6,073 nucleotides of DNA from Candidatus Krumholzibacteriia bacterium (GTDB lineage: Bacteria > Krumholzibacteriota > Krumholzibacteriia > LZORAL124-64-63), in NCBI GenBank assembly GCA_028718575.1, contig JAQULN010000196.1, positions 1 through 6,073 on the forward strand, given 5' to 3'. Shown here in pieces: positions 1 to 6,073 of the stretch. The notes under the pieces are model-generated. The model had not been told where the DNA came from. It saw only the letters and a program-made list of their open reading frames with translations, and ran no database searches. Position 1 is the stretch's first letter. Each line of letters opens with the position of its first letter. The position numbers were made by a program, and so were the translations under genes.

Positions 1-93
1 CTCGCCCACGAGTCGATGATCGAGCTGCGCGGGCGGGCGACGCCCGACGATCGCTGGGCCTTCGCCCGCACCGGCGGGGGCGGCGGCCGATGA
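1..93 (+). CDS. C-terminal end of an unidentified upstream gene (partial)
   Basis: An open frame enters from the left edge in frame 1 and ends at TGA 91-93, giving 30 residues. The tail starts LAHESMIELRG, continues through a Trp-Ala-Phe stretch and ends in five glycines and an arginine. Its stop overlaps the start of the first RND permease by four bases (ATGA), and codon use matches the downstream genes, which supports a real gene end rather than a chance frame. In RND operons the gene just before the permease is most often the periplasmic adaptor (membrane fusion protein), and a short basic, glycine-rich tail would not contradict that. However, no diagnostic adaptor motif falls within these 30 residues. 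An outer-membrane factor, a regulator or a third permease is also possible. The function is left open. Confidence 0.7.
   Translation, partial: LAHESMIELRGRATPDDRWAFARTGGGGGR
90..93 (+). promoter_or_regulatory. ATGA stop/start overlap, upstream gene to RND-A
   Basis: The ATG of RND-A (90-92) overlaps the TGA of the preceding frame (91-93). No clean AGGAGG-like Shine-Dalgarno sequence precedes it; only a G-rich run (GGCGGGGGCGG, 73-83) lies at about the right distance. The overlap with a weak ribosome binding site suggests start by translational coupling, in which ribosomes finishing the upstream gene re-initiate. Coupling is inferred; the overlap itself is seen directly. Confidence 0.75.
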
Positions 94-3000
94 TCCTGCA
101 GGCAGTCCGGCGGCCGGTCGCGATCTTGATGATCTTCACGGGCCTCGTCATCCTCGGCTGGCAGGGCAAGAACCGGCTGGCGCTCGACCTGCTGCCCGCG
201 ATCAACTACCCCAACCTGACGGTGATCACCAGCTACGCCGACACCCCGGCCGGCGACCTGGTGCGCCTGGTGACGCAGCCGCTGGAAGAGGTCGTCGCGG
301 GCCAGCAGGGAGTGCGGCGCGTGGTCTCGCGCACGCGCGAGGGCGTCTCCACGATCACGGTGCAGTACGACTGGGGCACCGACATGGACTTCGCCAACCT
401 GCACCTGCGCGAAGCCGTCGACCAGGTCGCCTACCGCCAGGATTTTCCCGAGGCGGCCGATCGACCGCTGATCCTGCGCTGGGATCCCACGGCGCGGCCG
501 ATCGCCATCCTCGTGCTCGAGGGCGAGGCGCCGCTGCGCGAGATGACCGACTTCGCCCGCGAGGTCGTCAAGCCGGCGCTCGAGCAGATCAACGGCGTCA
601 GCCAGGCCGAGGTGATCGGCGGCGCCGAGCGCGAGATTCTGGTCGAACCCGACTTCGACCGGCTGCGCCTGTACGGCCTGACCGTCGCCGACCTGGCGAC
701 GGCGCTCCGGATCGCCAACGTGAATTTCCCCGGCGGCCGCATCCGCAAGGGACCGCTGTTCCTGCCGCTGCGCATCCTCGGCGAGTTCGAGGACCTCGAC
801 GAGATCCGCCGCACCGAGATTCCCGCCGCCGGCCGCATGCTCACCATCGCGGACGTCGCCGCGGTCATCGACGCAGTCAAGGAACCCGAAGGGCTGACCT
901 ACCTGGGCGGCCGCGAGGTGGTGGCGCTGCACCTCTTCAAGGAGGTCGGCAAGAATACCATCACGACCACGCGGGAGGTCGACACGGTCCTGCGCGTGCT
1001 GCGCGATCAGTATCCCGACTTCACCGCCACCTTCGTGTACCGCGACGCCGACTACGTCTCCGAATCGGTCGCGAGCCTGCAGGACTCGCTCATCTTCGGC
1101 GCCGTGCTGGCGTTCGCGGTGCTGTTCTTCTTCCTCGCCGACTGGCGCAGTCCGCTGGTCGTCGGCCTGGCGATCCCGATCTCGATCATGACCACGTTCG
1201 CCCTCCTCGACTTCGGCAAGGTCAACCTGAATCTGATGTCGCTGGGCGGCCTATCGCTGGCGGCCGGCATGTTGGTCGACAACTCGATCGTAGTCCTGGA
1301 GAACATCAACCGGCATCTGCAGAAGCTGCGCGGGCGCCGCGACGCGGCGATCGTCGCCGAGACATGCGCCGGCGCGACCAAGGAAGTGGCCTCGCCCGTG
1401 ATCGCGGCCACGTTGACCACGGTCGCGGTGTTCTTCCCGGTGATCTACGTGCCCGGCATCGCGGGCGAATTCTTTCGCGACCAGGCCTTGACCGTCACCT
1501 TCGCGCTCCTGGTCTCGATCCTGGCGGCGCTCTTGCTGCAACCCATGCTCTCGGCGCATCTGCTGCGCCCCGCCGAACGGCCGGCTCTGATCTTCCGCCC
1601 GGGGCTGGCCGTCTTGAACCGCATCCAGGCCGCCTATCACCGGCGGCTGCCCTGGGTGCTCGACCACAAGGTCCGCTTCCTTTGCGCGGTGCTCGTGGCC
1701 CTGGGCCTGACCGCCTGGCTGAGCGCCGACTTGCGGCGCACCTTCCTGCCGGACCGCAATCAGGGCGACTTCTCGCTCCACCTCGAACTGCCGCCCGGCA
1801 CGCCGGTCGAGGGCACGGGCGAGATCGCCGGCTCGCTGGCGGCGTTTTTGGCGGCACAGCCCCACGTGGACAAGGTCTACACGCAAGTCGGTCAGACCGA
1901 GAAAACGCTGGCGAGCCTGAAGGATTATACCGCGCCCAACGTGGCGCGGATTCGCGTCATCCTGCACCCGTCGCGGCACGGCCAGCACGACATGCAGGAG
2001 GTCAAGGCCGTGCTGCAGAAGCGCCTGGACCGCCTGGCCGACAGCGTCTGGACCTTCCACGACGAAGGACTGGGCCTCGGCGAGGTCCTCGCCAGCGGCG
2101 AGGCGCCGTTCACACTCGGGATCGTTGCAGAGGATCCCGAGAGCGCGCGCCAAGTGGCCGAGCTGCTCCTGGTCAAGCTGGCCGCGGTGCCCGGCCTGAG
2201 CGATCTGGACATGGACCGCGTCCTGGGCAACCCCACGCTGCGCCTGAGCCTCGCGCGCGAGACCGCCCTGCGCTACGGCATCGAGCCCGACGTGGTCGCC
2301 GGCGAGCTGCGCAGCCGCATCCAGGGCACGGTCGCCACGCAGTACAACGAGATCGACCGGCGCATCGACATCGCCGTGCGCCTGCCGCGCGACCAGCGGC
2401 ACGACCTCGAGCTGGTGCTCGCCTCGCCGATCAACCTGCCCGGCGGCAAGACCGCCACCCTGGGCACGTTCGTGAGCCAGGAGGTCGAGCGGCCGGTGCG
2501 CGAGGTCGTGCGGCTGAACCAGCGGCGGCAGATCACCCTCGCGGGCGACGTGCAGGGCCGCGGCGTCGACGAGGTCTGGCGCGATGTCGAGGCGATCCTG
2601 GCCGACGTCCAGCGGCCGGCCGGCCTCGTCTTCATCACCGGCGGCGAGCAGGAGGAGATCGGCCGCAGCTTCCGCGACCTCGGCTGGGCGCTGCTCTTGT
2701 CGGCGCTCCTGGTCTACATGATCCTGGCCGCGCAGTTCGAGAGCTTCATCGACCCGTTGATCATCGCCGCCGTGCTGCCGGTCGGCGTGATGGGCGCGAC
2801 AGTCACGCTGCTGGTGACGGGCCAGACTCTGAACATCATCTCCTTGATCGGCCTGGTCGCCTTGCTCGGCATCGCGGTCAACGACGCCATCGTCAAGGTG
2901 GCCACCATCCGGCGTATGCGCGCCGACGAGGGACTCTCCGTGCGCGCGGCCGTGCTCGCCGCCGGCCAGCTACGCTTCCGGCCCATCCTGATGACCACGA

Positions 3001-3215
3001 TCACCACGGTGTTCGCGATGGTGCCGATGGCGATCGGCCTGGGCACGGGCGAGCAGATCCAGCGGCCGCTGGCGATCACGATCATCGGCGGCCTGAGTTG
3101 CGCCACGTTCCTGACGCTCTACTTGACGCCCAGCATCTACGAGCTGGTGCACGGGTGGCGGGAGCGGCGGCGGCCGGCGCAGACGCCGCCGCCCAGTCCG
3201 GCGGGCCTCCGATGA
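90..3215 (+). CDS. RND-superfamily efflux permease, AcrB/HAE-like (RND-A), complete
   Basis: Inner-membrane permease of a probable tripartite exporter, expected to use proton influx to expel substrates taken from the periplasm or outer membrane leaflet. At 1041 residues it has the usual length for the family. TM1 lies at about 9-26. The first periplasmic region (about 30-330) is followed by TM2-TM6 at about 334-350, 354-375, 380-405, 433-455 and 464-488, TM7 at about 528-545, a second periplasmic region (about 550-860), and TM8-TM12 at about 862-882, 887-910, 912-937, 964-984 and 991-1016. Family signatures include IRRP-like VRRPVAILM at the N-terminus, FLPDRNQGDF after TM7 (552-561), GMLVDNSIVVLENI in TM4 (393-406) and RFRPILMTT in TM11 (962-970). 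By alignment with AcrB, D397 matches D407, R962 matches R971 and T969 matches T978, but D408 is N398 and K940 is N931. The TM4 motif is not that of heavy-metal CusA-type pumps, so a drug, lipid or other organic substrate is likelier. The tail after TM12 is basic and proline-rich. The ATG at 90 is supported by the typical RND N-terminus and the ATGA overlap. Substrate unknown. Confidence 0.96.
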   Translation: MILQAVRRPVAILMIFTGLVILGWQGKNRLALDLLPAINYPNLTVITSYADTPAGDLVRLVTQPLEEVVAGQQGVRRVVSRTREGVSTITVQYDWGTDMDFANLHLREAVDQVAYRQDFPEAADRPLILRWDPTARPIAILVLEGEAPLREMTDFAREVVKPALEQINGVSQAEVIGGAEREILVEPDFDRLRLYGLTVADLATALRIANVNFPGGRIRKGPLFLPLRILGEFEDLDEIRRTEIPAAGRMLTIADVAAVIDAVKEPEGLTYLGGREVVALHLFKEVGKNTITTTREVDTVLRVLRDQYPDFTATFVYRDADYVSESVASLQDSLIFGAVLAFAVLFFFLADWRSPLVVGLAIPISIMTTFALLDFGKVNLNLMSLGGLSLAAGMLVDNSIVVLENINRHLQKLRGRRDAAIVAETCAGATKEVASPVIAATLTTVAVFFPVIYVPGIAGEFFRDQALTVTFALLVSILAALLLQPMLSAHLLRPAERPALIFRPGLAVLNRIQAAYHRRLPWVLDHKVRFLCAVLVALGLTAWLSADLRRTFLPDRNQGDFSLHLELPPGTPVEGTGEIAGSLAAFLAAQPHVDKVYTQVGQTEKTLASLKDYTAPNVARIRVILHPSRHGQHDMQEVKAVLQKRLDRLADSVWTFHDEGLGLGEVLASGEAPFTLGIVAEDPESARQVAELLLVKLAAVPGLSDLDMDRVLGNPTLRLSLARETALRYGIEPDVVAGELRSRIQGTVATQYNEIDRRIDIAVRLPRDQRHDLELVLASPINLPGGKTATLGTFVSQEVERPVREVVRLNQRRQITLAGDVQGRGVDEVWRDVEAILADVQRPAGLVFITGGEQEEIGRSFRDLGWALLLSALLVYMILAAQFESFIDPLIIAAVLPVGVMGATVTLLVTGQTLNIISLIGLVALLGIAVNDAIVKVATIRRMRADEGLSVRAAVLAAGQLRFRPILMTTITTVFAMVPMAIGLGTGEQIQRPLAITIIGGLSCATFLTLYLTPSIYELVHGWRERRRPAQTPPPSPAGLR
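3212..3215 (+). promoter_or_regulatory. ATGA stop/start overlap, RND-A to RND-B
   Basis: The ATG of RND-B (3212-3214) overlaps the TGA of RND-A (3213-3215). The upstream sequence offers only a GGCGGG-type run (about 3200-3205) and no strong Shine-Dalgarno, so translational coupling is likely and would tie the amounts of the two permeases together. The ten bases CCGATGATCC around this start (3209-3218) are identical to those at the first junction (87-96). Confidence 0.8.
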
Positions 3216-6073
3216 TCCGCTTCTTCGTCGACCATCCGGTCGCCACCTGGATGCTGTTCGCGGCCCTGATGGTCTGCGGCCTTTACGCGTTGCCGCGCCT
3301 CAATATCGAAGCCATGCCCGAGACCGAGCTGCCCAAGCTCACCGTGCACACGCAGTGGCTGGGCGCCAGTCCCTCGGCGATCCAGCGCTCGATCACGCTG
3401 CCGGTCGAGGAAGCCGCGGCGCGGTGCCGCGGCATCGAATCGATCTCCTCGGCCAGCCGCCACGGCCAGTCCATAGTCGAAATCAGCTATCAGCGCGACA
3501 TCGACATCAAGTTCGCGCGCCTCGAGCTGAACGAACACCTCGGCAACGTGCGGCGCAACCTGCCGCCGCAGGCCAGTCAGCCGCTCGTGGTGCCTGAAGT
3601 GCCGGAAGAGATGCAGGCCCGAGACTTCTTCACGGTCCATCTGATCTCGCCGCTATCGGCCAACGAGCTGCGCGACCAGGCGGAGAACTGGCTGCGGCCG
3701 CGGTTTCTGGCCCTGGCCGGCGTGGCCGACGCCCAGTTGCAGGGCGGCGCGCTGCCGCTGTTGCGGGTCAACCTCGACCTCGAGGCCATGGAGCGCTACG
3801 GCCTGACCGCTGACGCGATCTACAATCGCCTGGACGCGCGCGACGACATCGTGCCGGCGGGCGCCGTGAGCCGGCACGGCCAGAACCTCACCGTCACCGT
3901 GAAGGACTCGGTCACCGTCGAGCTGCTCGAGGACACGGTGCTGGTGACGCGGGGCGGCCAGTCGGTCCTGCTCAAGCACGTGGCGCAGATCGAGCGCGGC
4001 TTCGAGGACGTCAATTACTACCGGCGCACCAATGGCCAGAACGTGATCACCCTGCGCATCACCAAGCGCAGCGGCGAGAACTCCGTCGCCGTGAGCAACC
4101 GCCTGCGAGCGGCTATCCCGGCGATCCAGGCGGACATGCCGTTTCCGGTCGTCATGGAAGTGGACCAGGACGAGGGCGAGAAACTGCGCGACAAGCTCAT
4201 GGAGCTGGTCTGGCGCTCGCTCGTGATCCTGGGGCTGCTGTTCGTGCTGCTGGCGCTCGCGCTGAAACGCGTGCGGCTGGTGGGGATCGTGATCAGCAGC
4301 ATCGTGTTCGCGCTGGTGATCTGCCTGAGCCTGTTCTACTTCTTCGGCATCTCGGTCAACTTCATCACTATCAGCGGCTTGACGATCTGTTTCGGCATGC
4401 TGCTCGACAACAGCATCCTGGTGCTCGACTCGGTGCACCGGCACGTGAACGAGCGCCGGCGCGAAGCCGCGCGCGACGCCCTGGTGCGCGGCACGCGCGA
4501 GGTCAGCTTCCCGATCATTTGCACCACGCTGACCACGGTGGTCGCCTTCTTGAGCTTCGTCTACATGACCGGCCGGCTGGCCCTGACCTACGTGCCGCTG
4601 GCGGTGAGCGTGGCCTTCGCCATGCTCGCCTCGATCTTCGTGGCGTTCGTCTGGATGCCCGTCGCCCTGCGCACGAGCACGGAGAAGGAAGCCCGCCGGA
4701 GCGAGCCCGCGGCGCCGGGTCCCCAGGGCTGGCGCTTGCTCTGGCGCTGGAGCGCGACCGTCCTGGCCGCCGCCGCCGTGGGCGCCCTGGCGATCCTGGT
4801 ATTGCGGGACAAGCGGATGCTGCAGGATCTCTGGCCATGGTTGGCCGGCAGCGCCGGCCTGGTGATCATGGTCGGCGGGTTCGTCAGCTACGTCGAGCGC
4901 ATCACCTGGCTGCACACGCGGTTCTGGTTCTACCCCGTGCTCGTGACCCTGGCGCTCTTCTATGGCGCTTGGTGGTCGTACAACCACAAGGTCACTAAAG
5001 GCGGCTGGTGGCAGCCCGGGAACCAGGAAGAGCTGATCGTCTACCTTTCCCGCCCGGTGGGTACCGACGTGACCCTGGCCTCGGAAACCATGAAGCTCTT
5101 CGAGGCGGAGCTGCTGCCCCTGCCCGGCGACGTCAAGATGAGCGTGCAAGCCTGGGCCAACAACGCCTTCATGCGCGTGGAGTTCGAAACCAACGAGGTC
5201 CGCTACTCGGCCTACCCCGAGCTTTTCCGCAACCGCCTCATCCTGCTCGCCGAGGAAATGGGCGGCATGTTCATCTACATCGGCGGCTTCGGCGACCCGT
5301 ATTTCAAGGGCGGCTTCGGCGGCACGCCCAGCAATTCCACGATCATGCTCACCGGGTACAACAGCAAGGAGCTCAAGCGCCTGTCCGACGGTCTGGTGGC
5401 CCGCCTCGAGCGCAACCGGCGCGCGCGCAATGTGCGCTTGACCAGCGGCGCCAGCTTCGAACGCCCCGGCGTGGACGAAACCGTGATCCTGATCGACCGC
5501 GACGCGCTCGCGCGCCATCAGATTTCCATGCTGGAAGCGCTGGGCCACTTGCGGCGTCTGCTCGGCGTGGATACGCCCTGGCGTATGATCGTCGAGGGGC
5601 GTGACCGGCAGATCCAGCTCGGGTTCGCCGAGGCGAGCGCGATCCAGTACGACGCGGTCCTGGCGAAGACCTTGACGGCGAGCAGCGGCCAAAAAATCAG
5701 TCTGGGTGAACTGGTGCAGTTGGAAACCCGGCCGGAGCTGTCGACGATCACGCGCGAGGACCAGCGCTACTCCCAGCGCATCAATTGGGAGTACATCGGG
5801 ACCGACCGCATGCGGCAGGCGTTCATCGCCGAGTTGCTCGCGAGTGTCGAACTACCGTACGGTTTTACGGCCGAGGATCTCTCCGGGCAGCAGATCACCC
5901 CCGAGGAGCAGGCCGAACTGGGACGCACCTTGCTGCTGACCGCACTATTCATCTTCATGACCATGGCCGCGCTGACCGAAAGCCTCGCCTTGCCCCTGCT
6001 GCTCATGTTGGCCGTGCCGATGGCCCTGGTCGGCGTGGTCGGCATTTTCTGGGCCGAGGGCAGCACCTTCGAC
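3212..6073 (+). CDS. Second RND-superfamily efflux permease (RND-B), 3' end outside the window
   Basis: The frame from ATG 3212 is open without a stop through all 954 codons to the right edge. The protein starts MIRFFVDHPVATWML, a classic RND N-terminus, and follows the family order. TM1 is at about 10-28 and the first periplasmic region at about 30-330. TM2-TM6 are at about 335-351, 356-379, 383-408, 432-453 and 460-486. The second periplasmic region (about 592-903) is followed by TM8 (about 905-923) and TM9 (about 927-948); TM10-12, roughly 100-130 residues, are missing only because the window ends. TM4 carries GMLLDNSILVLDSV (395-408), with D399 matching AcrB D407 and N400 replacing D408. 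Residues 488-506 form a charged linker, followed by two extra hydrophobic segments (513-531, 541-561) before the presumed TM7 (571-590). The usual FxPxxDxG element after TM7 is replaced by GGWWQPGNQEE (597-607). RND-B is clearly diverged from RND-A, so this is not a recent duplication. It may be a second pump or the partner in a mixed trimer. Substrate unknown. Confidence 0.95.
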   Translation, partial: MIRFFVDHPVATWMLFAALMVCGLYALPRLNIEAMPETELPKLTVHTQWLGASPSAIQRSITLPVEEAAARCRGIESISSASRHGQSIVEISYQRDIDIKFARLELNEHLGNVRRNLPPQASQPLVVPEVPEEMQARDFFTVHLISPLSANELRDQAENWLRPRFLALAGVADAQLQGGALPLLRVNLDLEAMERYGLTADAIYNRLDARDDIVPAGAVSRHGQNLTVTVKDSVTVELLEDTVLVTRGGQSVLLKHVAQIERGFEDVNYYRRTNGQNVITLRITKRSGENSVAVSNRLRAAIPAIQADMPFPVVMEVDQDEGEKLRDKLMELVWRSLVILGLLFVLLALALKRVRLVGIVISSIVFALVICLSLFYFFGISVNFITISGLTICFGMLLDNSILVLDSVHRHVNERRREAARDALVRGTREVSFPIICTTLTTVVAFLSFVYMTGRLALTYVPLAVSVAFAMLASIFVAFVWMPVALRTSTEKEARRSEPAAPGPQGWRLLWRWSATVLAAAAVGALAILVLRDKRMLQDLWPWLAGSAGLVIMVGGFVSYVERITWLHTRFWFYPVLVTLALFYGAWWSYNHKVTKGGWWQPGNQEELIVYLSRPVGTDVTLASETMKLFEAELLPLPGDVKMSVQAWANNAFMRVEFETNEVRYSAYPELFRNRLILLAEEMGGMFIYIGGFGDPYFKGGFGGTPSNSTIMLTGYNSKELKRLSDGLVARLERNRRARNVRLTSGASFERPGVDETVILIDRDALARHQISMLEALGHLRRLLGVDTPWRMIVEGRDRQIQLGFAEASAIQYDAVLAKTLTASSGQKISLGELVQLETRPELSTITREDQRYSQRINWEYIGTDRMRQAFIAELLASVELPYGFTAEDLSGQQITPEEQAELGRTLLLTALFIFMTMAALTESLALPLLLMLAVPMALVGVVGIFWAEGSTFD
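4673..4906 (+). other. Extra linker and putative membrane hairpin in RND-B between TM6 and TM7
   Basis: Residues 488-565 of RND-B contain a charged, proline-containing linker (TEKEARRSEPAAPGPQG) and two hydrophobic stretches: an alanine/leucine-rich one at about 513-531 and a glycine-rich one at about 541-561, separated by a short charged turn (RDKRMLQD). In RND-A the distance from the end of TM6 to the Tyr of the pre-TM7 cytoplasmic helix is about 24 residues; here it is about 74. Two extra crossings keep the inside-out order of TM7 intact, so the topology stays consistent. That they cross the membrane is inferred from hydrophobicity by eye. Confidence 0.65.
5282..5321 (+). repeat. 13-base direct repeat coding a GGFG...GGFG loop in RND-B
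   Basis: GGCGGCTTCGGCG occurs perfectly at 5282-5294 and again at 5309-5321, starting 27 bases (nine codons) apart, so both copies are read in the same frame as Gly-Gly-Phe-Gly. The encoded loop, GGFGDPYFKGGFGG (residues 691-704), sits in the second periplasmic region just before a strand reading IMLTGYNS. In a G+C-rich glycine-coding stretch a repeat this short may arise from codon preference alone. Confidence 0.5.

Noticed and set aside
1251..2402. Reverse-strand open frame of 383 codons opposite RND-A
   Set aside because: It is in the same codon register as RND-A and has the same Q/H/D/R-rich composition expected of the mirror of a membrane protein. It lies wholly inside a well-supported gene.
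3100..3240. Terminator or internal promoter between the two permeases
   Set aside because: The genes overlap by four bases, and I see no T-tract after a hairpin or -35/-10 pair in this G+C-rich stretch.
3355..3597. 80-codon + strand open frame inside the start of RND-B
   Set aside because: It lies within the conserved first periplasmic region of RND-B, is Arg/Pro/Gln-rich, and has no ribosome binding site or family resemblance.
4394..4435. Heavy-metal (CusA-type) pump assignment for RND-B
   Set aside because: The TM4 motif lacks the acidic pattern of the heavy-metal RND group, and no methionine-rich periplasmic relay is evident. Substrate is left unassigned.
4519..5604. Two + strand open frames (4519-4998 and 5008-5604) inside RND-B, considered as a sign of a frameshift
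   Set aside because: The RND-B frame is continuous through both and carries recognisable TM and porter sequence. The alternative frames give arginine/alanine/proline-rich translations typical of off-frame reading in G+C-rich DNA.
3653..5692. Long reverse-strand open frame of 679 codons opposite RND-B
   Set aside because: Its codons are exact reverse complements of the RND-B codons in the same register, so Leu, Val and Ile codons become Gln, His and Asp, giving a low-complexity H/D/Q/R-rich product with no domain. It stays open because the sense gene hardly uses TTA, CTA or TCA; it ends exactly at a CTA Leu codon (3653-3655), and it would start at TTG.

Overview
The window is wholly coding on the + strand and holds part of one operon: the last 30 codons of an unidentified gene, a complete RND-superfamily efflux permease of 1041 residues (here RND-A), and the first 954 codons of a second, different RND permease (RND-B) that runs off the right edge. 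There is no intergenic space. Both junctions are 4-base ATGA overlaps, so the three genes are almost certainly co-transcribed and probably translationally coupled. Any promoter, operator or terminator lies outside the window.

Base composition is very G+C-rich, about two thirds by eye, with codons ending overwhelmingly in G or C. RND pumps of this size work in an inner membrane facing a periplasm, so the source is a diderm (Gram-negative-type) bacterium. The sequence does not fix the phylum. The TM10 motif of RND-A (GIAVNDAIVK) resembles, from memory, RND permeases of environmental, non-proteobacterial diderms, but that is only an impression.

Layout: 1-93 is the tail of an upstream gene (a periplasmic adaptor would be the usual neighbour, but 30 residues cannot prove it); 90-3215 is RND-A; 3212-6073 is RND-B, open at the edge and lacking about TM10-12. 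RND-A has a full 12-TM architecture with two large periplasmic regions. RND-B has the same plan but carries about 50 extra residues with two additional hydrophobic segments between TM6 and TM7, so it may have 14 membrane segments.

Together the genes look like a proton-driven tripartite exporter whose inner-membrane component is either two separate pumps or a mixed trimer, as known for MdtBC and MuxBC. Both permeases keep the first TM4 aspartate of the AcrB proton relay but have Asn in place of the second, and RND-A lacks the TM10 lysine. The substrate cannot be read from the sequence. I see no mobile element, CRISPR array, RNA gene or novel multi-gene system; the interest lies in the subfamily-specific departures from the AcrB model.
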